Positions 60,353-64,000 of a stretch of 64,000 bases of DNA are shown in pieces. The stretch is from contig NZ_JARWNX010000040.1 of assembly GCF_029868385.1 (NCBI RefSeq), forward strand, positions 186,001-250,000, read 5' to 3'. Within the stretch, counting starts at the first letter, position 1, and each line of letters starts with the position of its first letter. A model generated the notes under the pieces. It saw nothing but the letters and a program-made list of their open reading frames with translations. It searched no databases and was not told where the DNA came from. A program made the translations under genes and the position numbers. Origin of the DNA: Nocardia cyriacigeorgica. Lineage in GTDB: Bacteria > Actinomycetota > Actinomycetes > Mycobacteriales > Mycobacteriaceae.

Positions 60353-61531
60353 TCAGTCCTCGGTGGCGAGGGCCTGGCGGAAGGTGAGCCGACGTTGGGT
60401 CTGCATCAACGACCGTCGGTAGACCTTCTCGGCCACGATCACGATGCCGTAGGTGGCGGCTGCCATCAGGGCCAGCGCGACGATCGGCTCCCACCAGGCG
60501 GCCGTGCCCTCGGCGAGGCGGCCGGGCATGGCCACGATCGACACGATGGGCACATACGACGCGACGACACGCGCTGTACCAGACAGGAAAATTCCAGCAA
60601 ACAGCACGATCATGATGAGCAGCGACATCGGGGTGGCCGTGGACTGGAGGTCTTCGCTGCGAGTGGCGAGCGATCCGGCCACCGCCCAGAGACCGGCCAG
60701 CGCGAGGAACCCGACCACGAAGAAGACGATGAACCAGCCGGCGGCACCGGCGATCTGAGCGACCTGACCGCCTCGGTCGGTAGCCGCCAACCCGATCAGA
60801 CCCGCCACGACGAACAGTGTGAGCTGGGCGAACGCCATGACGGTATTGCCCGCGACCTTGCCGATCAACAACTGGCGCACCGGAATCGCGCTGGCGAGGA
60901 TCTCGACGATCCGGTTCTGCTTCTCCTCGACCACGCTCTGCGCGATGGACATGCCGAACAGGATCGACGACAGATAGAACAGGAATGCGAATACCAGGGC
61001 GACGATGGTGGCGAGACCGGCGTCCACCGCCGCATCGTCGAGCAGGTCGTAGGTGACGGCGCTGCCGCGGGCAAGGGCTTCCACCGAGGTCCCGGCCGCG
61101 GTGGCATTGTGCGCCAACGCGATCTGCTGGGCCGCGGCGGTGATGTAGGTCTTGACGTTGTCGTCCTCGGTGGTGTCGCCGATGAGCCGCCAGCCACCGG
61201 ATTCGGCGAGCAGACCGGCCTCGACGTCGCCGTCGCGGACCTGTTGTTCGAGTGCGGCGGCGTCGGCCACCGGGCGGGCCGAGAAGGCGATGTCGGTGTC
61301 CGCGTGCTCGGCGATGACATCGGCGGTGGCGACGACTTGACCGGCGGCCTGGTCGGTGATCGCCACGGTGATCTGTTCGGTACGGCCGCTGACGAAACCG
61401 CTGATCGCGAGTGCGGCGACGATGGCGACGATCGTGACGACCGTGGAGATCAGGAAGTTCCGGTCGCGCAGTTTGACCGCGATCTCGCGCTCGGCGACGA
61501 TCAACCAGGCTCGTCGGGGTGCGGTGCTCAT
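60353..61531 (-). CDS. ABC-2 type transporter permease (NatB-like)
   Basis: 392 residues from ATG 61531, overlapping the ATPase stop (ATGA). One N-terminal helix (FLISTVVTIVAIVAALAISG) is followed by a large external loop (residues 45-180) and five to six helices (ATIVALVFAFLFYLSSILFG, NTVMAFAQLTLFVVAGLIGL, IVFFVVGFLALAGLWAVAGS, LLIMIVLFAGIFLSGTARVV, PIVALALMAAATYGIVIVAE). This layout fits NatB/ABC-2 exporters. The substrate is unknown; NatAB-like pairs export sodium or lipids/drugs. Confidence 0.85.
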   Translation of the reverse strand: MSTAPRRAWLIVAEREIAVKLRDRNFLISTVVTIVAIVAALAISGFVSGRTEQITVAITDQAAGQVVATADVIAEHADTDIAFSARPVADAAALEQQVRDGDVEAGLLAESGGWRLIGDTTEDDNVKTYITAAAQQIALAHNATAAGTSVEALARGSAVTYDLLDDAAVDAGLATIVALVFAFLFYLSSILFGMSIAQSVVEEKQNRIVEILASAIPVRQLLIGKVAGNTVMAFAQLTLFVVAGLIGLAATDRGGQVAQIAGAAGWFIVFFVVGFLALAGLWAVAGSLATRSEDLQSTATPMSLLIMIVLFAGIFLSGTARVVASYVPIVSIVAMPGRLAEGTAAWWEPIVALALMAAATYGIVIVAEKVYRRSLMQTQRRLTFRQALATED

Positions 61532-62412
61532 GCGGTCACCTCGCGGAAGATCTCGGCTACGGACGGGCGGACTTCGGCCAGCTCGTGCACCGAGCCATGT
61601 GCGAGTGCTTCGGTGAGCAGGGCGTCGGTGCTCACACCGCTCAGCTCCAGCAGAACGCCGGTCCCATTGCTTTCGACGACGCGCACACCGGCGAAATCGT
61701 GCAGCCAACCGGTGTCGCCGCCGATCCGGAGCCGATGGCGCACCGGACCGGCGGCACGCAGTCGATCGGCCGAACCGTCGGCGACCACGCGGCCTTTCGC
61801 GAGGATGACCAGATGGTCGCAGAGCCGCTCCACCAGATCGAGTTGATGCGAGGAGAACAGCACTGGCACGCCCTGAGCGGCATACTGTCCCAGCAGGTCG
61901 GCCATCGCATCCACGGCGACCGGATCCAGACCGGAGAACGGTTCATCGAGAATCAGCGCCGATGGCTTGGCGATGAGAGCCGCGGCGATCTGCACGCGCT
62001 GCTGGTTACCGAGCGACAGCGATTCGAGTTTGTCGTCGCCGCGCTCTTGGAGCGAGAACCGTTCCAGCAGATCGGAAGCCTGCTGCTTCGCCTCGGCCGT
62101 CGACAGACCGCGCAATCGGGCGAGATAGATCAGCTGATCGCGGACGGGTTGTTTGGGGTAGAGACCGCGCTCTTCCGGCATATAGCCGAACGATCTGCGG
62201 TCCGCCGCCGTGGCCTGGTGTCCGTTCCACCTGATGTCGCCACCATGGGCCGCGAGGACGCCCATGATCATGCGCATGGTGGTGGTCTTGCCCGCGCCGT
62301 TGGCGCCGACGAAGCCGGTCATGGTCGCCGGGGCGACAGTGAAGGAGACATCGTCGACCGCGACGTTATCGCCGAATCGGCGCACCAGGTGTGCGACTTC
62401 GAGCATCGACAT
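61528..62412 (-). CDS. ABC transporter ATP-binding protein (NatA-like)
   Basis: 294 residues from ATG 62412 (MSMLEVAHLVRRFGDNVAVD). Walker A VGANGAGKTTTMRMIMG near residue 35, Q-loop, signature LSLGNQQRVQIAAALIAKPS and Walker B ALILDEPFSGLDPVAVDAM, followed by the switch His in FSSHQLDLVERLCDHLVILA. It energises the permease in the next gene. The C-terminal 80 residues are the DUF4162 type found in exporter ATPases. A GTG at 62418 or ATG at 62406 are alternative starts. Confidence 0.9.
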   Translation of the reverse strand: MSMLEVAHLVRRFGDNVAVDDVSFTVAPATMTGFVGANGAGKTTTMRMIMGVLAAHGGDIRWNGHQATAADRRSFGYMPEERGLYPKQPVRDQLIYLARLRGLSTAEAKQQASDLLERFSLQERGDDKLESLSLGNQQRVQIAAALIAKPSALILDEPFSGLDPVAVDAMADLLGQYAAQGVPVLFSSHQLDLVERLCDHLVILAKGRVVADGSADRLRAAGPVRHRLRIGGDTGWLHDFAGVRVVESNGTGVLLELSGVSTDALLTEALAHGSVHELAEVRPSVAEIFREVTA

Positions 62413-62523
62413 CCCCACTTCTCGTCCGGTTCCGATGTATGCGTCGAGAATTTCCTCTCTACCGTACTGGCTGGTTCGGTGGTCGAGCCGGATCAGACGT
62501 GGTCCGGTTGTTCGGCGAGCGGT

Positions 62524-64000
62524 TCAACCGCCCAGGTGCTCGCGGAGTTCGGCGACCTGAGCGGCCCGGCTGTCGCCCAGCTCCCGGAACAGCGTGAACG
62601 CCAGGTCGAGGCAGATAAGCGCCTCTTCTCGGCGCTGTGCGTCGATGAACGCCTTGGCACGCCAGAACTCGGCGTCGGCGCGTCCTCGGTGCGCTTGCTC
62701 CTCCTTGAACAGTTCTGCAACCGTGCGGAACTCGGTCTCGGCTTGTGCGGCCTCACCTCGGGCCAGAAGCGCGCGCCCGCGGACGAGACGGGTCTTGGCC
62801 CGGTTGTCGGTCTCGTTGGGGTGCTGATCGAAGTAGGCGATAGCGGGTTCGATGTCGTCGACCATGCGATCCCATTGTCCGGCCTCGGCGCGGGCGCGGT
62901 TGCGTTGCAGGCGTAGCAGAGCGAAGATCCGCGCCTTGTCCTCCGGATTGATGCCGGCCTCGGTGGCGGCCGCCGTGACATCCCATGAGCGCTGGTAGAA
63001 GTGTTCGGCGCGGGCGTAGTGTCCGGCGCGGGCCGCGGTCTTGCCCAACCACTCCAGGGCGCTCTGCTCACCGATGACGTGCCCGATCCGCCGGGCCGCG
63101 GTCAGGAACTGATCGAACGTGGCTTCGGCCTCGTCGAGCCGTTCGGTGGCGAGGTAGGCCGCGCCCAACTGCTGGCTCAATTGCATGGCGCCGATATCGC
63201 TGCCCGCCGCACGGGCAGATTCGAGCCCCGCTTCATGGGTTCGAATCCAAGCGTCATGAAAACCGTGCAGGTGCAGGTACTTCCACATGACGACACACAG
63301 CTGCCAGGCATCATCGTGGAAGCCGTTGCGGTGGGCCGCGCGGACGGCGGCGACCAGGTTCGGGCGTTCCACGTCGAACCAGGCGAGGCTCACATCACGG
63401 CTGAATTCCGGGAGGTCGGCTCCGTAATACTGGACCGACCGCGCGGTGACCGGCGCGACCCACCAGCGGCTCGACAGCGCCCTACCCCGTGGAATGGCGG
63501 TGCGCAGACACCAATCGACCCAGCGACGGATCACGTCTCGACGAACGTCGGGCTCGTCGGTCGCCTCGGCGCGGATGCGCGCGTCATCACGCAGCACCGG
63601 GTGGAAAGCGTAGCGTCCGTGACTCGTTTCGGTGAGCAGATGCAGTTCGGTGAGCTGCGCCAGCACCCATGCGGTGTGGTCGGGATCGGTATCCAACGCT
63701 GCCGTCGCAGCCGACAGACAGAAATCCGTGGCGGGTAGGACGCCGAGTCGCCGGTACGCGGTGCGTAGTGCGGGTTCGATGCTGGTGTAGGTCGCTTCGA
63801 GGAAGCGCGCTATGCGGCGCTCGGTGCCGATATCGAGCAGTGACAGCTCGGAATTCCGCAACCGCGTCAGCAGGGGACCGGCGAGGGCGGCGCGGCCGCG
63901 TAGCTGCGCGGCGAGCAGTTTGATCGGCAGCGGTAGCCCGCCGCAGAGTGCGACCAGATCATCGATGGTGCGGGAATCGAGTTCGGCCGCGGTCTGTCGC
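62524..64000 (-). CDS. NB-ARC/TPR regulator, partial (C-terminal part)
   Basis: The frame runs past the window end, so the N-terminus is missing; about 492 codons are visible. The first visible part has the NB-ARC ARC2-type block DDLVALCGGLPLPIKLLAAQ, then a winged-helix-like region (LGVLPATDFCLSAATAALDT, TETSHGRYAFHPVLRDDARI). The rest is a series of helical repeats of TPR type (GAAYLATERLDEAEATFDQF, TRLVRGRALLARGEAAQAET). This matches AfsR-type or related STAND ATPase regulators of actinobacteria. A TTG at 63861 is internal and is not the start. Confidence 0.8.
   Translation of the reverse strand, partial: RQTAAELDSRTIDDLVALCGGLPLPIKLLAAQLRGRAALAGPLLTRLRNSELSLLDIGTERRIARFLEATYTSIEPALRTAYRRLGVLPATDFCLSAATAALDTDPDHTAWVLAQLTELHLLTETSHGRYAFHPVLRDDARIRAEATDEPDVRRDVIRRWVDWCLRTAIPRGRALSSRWWVAPVTARSVQYYGADLPEFSRDVSLAWFDVERPNLVAAVRAAHRNGFHDDAWQLCVVMWKYLHLHGFHDAWIRTHEAGLESARAAGSDIGAMQLSQQLGAAYLATERLDEAEATFDQFLTAARRIGHVIGEQSALEWLGKTAARAGHYARAEHFYQRSWDVTAAATEAGINPEDKARIFALLRLQRNRARAEAGQWDRMVDDIEPAIAYFDQHPNETDNRAKTRLVRGRALLARGEAAQAETEFRTVAELFKEEQAHRGRADAEFWRAKAFIDAQRREEALICLDLAFTLFRELGDSRAAQVAELREHLGG

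Noticed and set aside
63225..63260. tRNA-like gggttcgaatcc string
   Set aside because: It lies inside the TPR coding sequence and no cloverleaf forms around it.
1..64000. CRISPR array
   Set aside because: No series of regularly spaced direct repeats was seen. The Cas4-like protein at 55236-56321 has no cas neighbours.

Overview
The window is high-GC actinobacterial DNA. A mycolic-acid-bearing genus such as Nocardia fits best. The reasons are an antigen-85-like mycolyltransferase beside a wax ester synthase/DGAT, a remnant of an MmpS gene, repeated XRE-DUF5753/DUF397 modules, an Excalibur-domain secreted protein, and frequent GTG starts with ATGA/GTGA overlaps between neighbours. No rRNA, tRNA or CRISPR array was recognised. 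All family names come from reading motifs by eye; no database search was possible.

Bases 1-5,100 hold ordinary small genes (histidine phosphatase, secreted proteins) mixed with gene debris: APH-like, MmpS-like and IS1380-like remnants. Bases 5,100-9,900 are a more AT-rich patch with a DUF7019-like protein, a membrane protein, a SLATT/DUF4231 membrane protein and a CAP12-type TIR protein. An IS630 remnant and a nearly complete but frameshifted IS3 element lie in the same patch. Bases 9,900-23,900 are mostly hypothetical and secreted proteins, an XRE-DUF5753 regulator with two DUF397 partners, an operon of very small genes, and an SMC/Rad50-like ATPase with a zinc-hook-like motif and a small overlapping partner.

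Bases 24,000-57,100 form an almost uninterrupted defence island. In order it holds: an HTH-fused N6-adenine methylase; a type I restriction-modification operon (hsdM, hsdS, an AlbA/Schlafen-like ATP-binding gene, hsdR); a Ser/Thr kinase with a helical C-terminal region; an AIPR abortive-infection protein; a full Wadjet (JetD-JetA-JetB-JetC) SMC system with a one-base lesion that fuses jetA to jetB; a DarT/DarG toxin-antitoxin pair; McrB/McrC; and an unrecognised four-gene operon. That operon encodes a coiled-coil protein, a Cas4/RecB-like nuclease with a Cys cluster, a large unknown protein and a compact SF1 helicase. Its first gene looks leaderless, behind three TACTGG repeats exactly 10 bp apart. 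This operon is the best candidate for an undescribed system.

Bases 57,200-64,000 return to envelope biology: a wax ester synthase/DGAT overlapping an antigen-85-like esterase, two tandem genes for 38-40 residue MGSL peptides, an ABC-2 exporter pair, and the 3' part of an NB-ARC/TPR regulator that runs off the window end.
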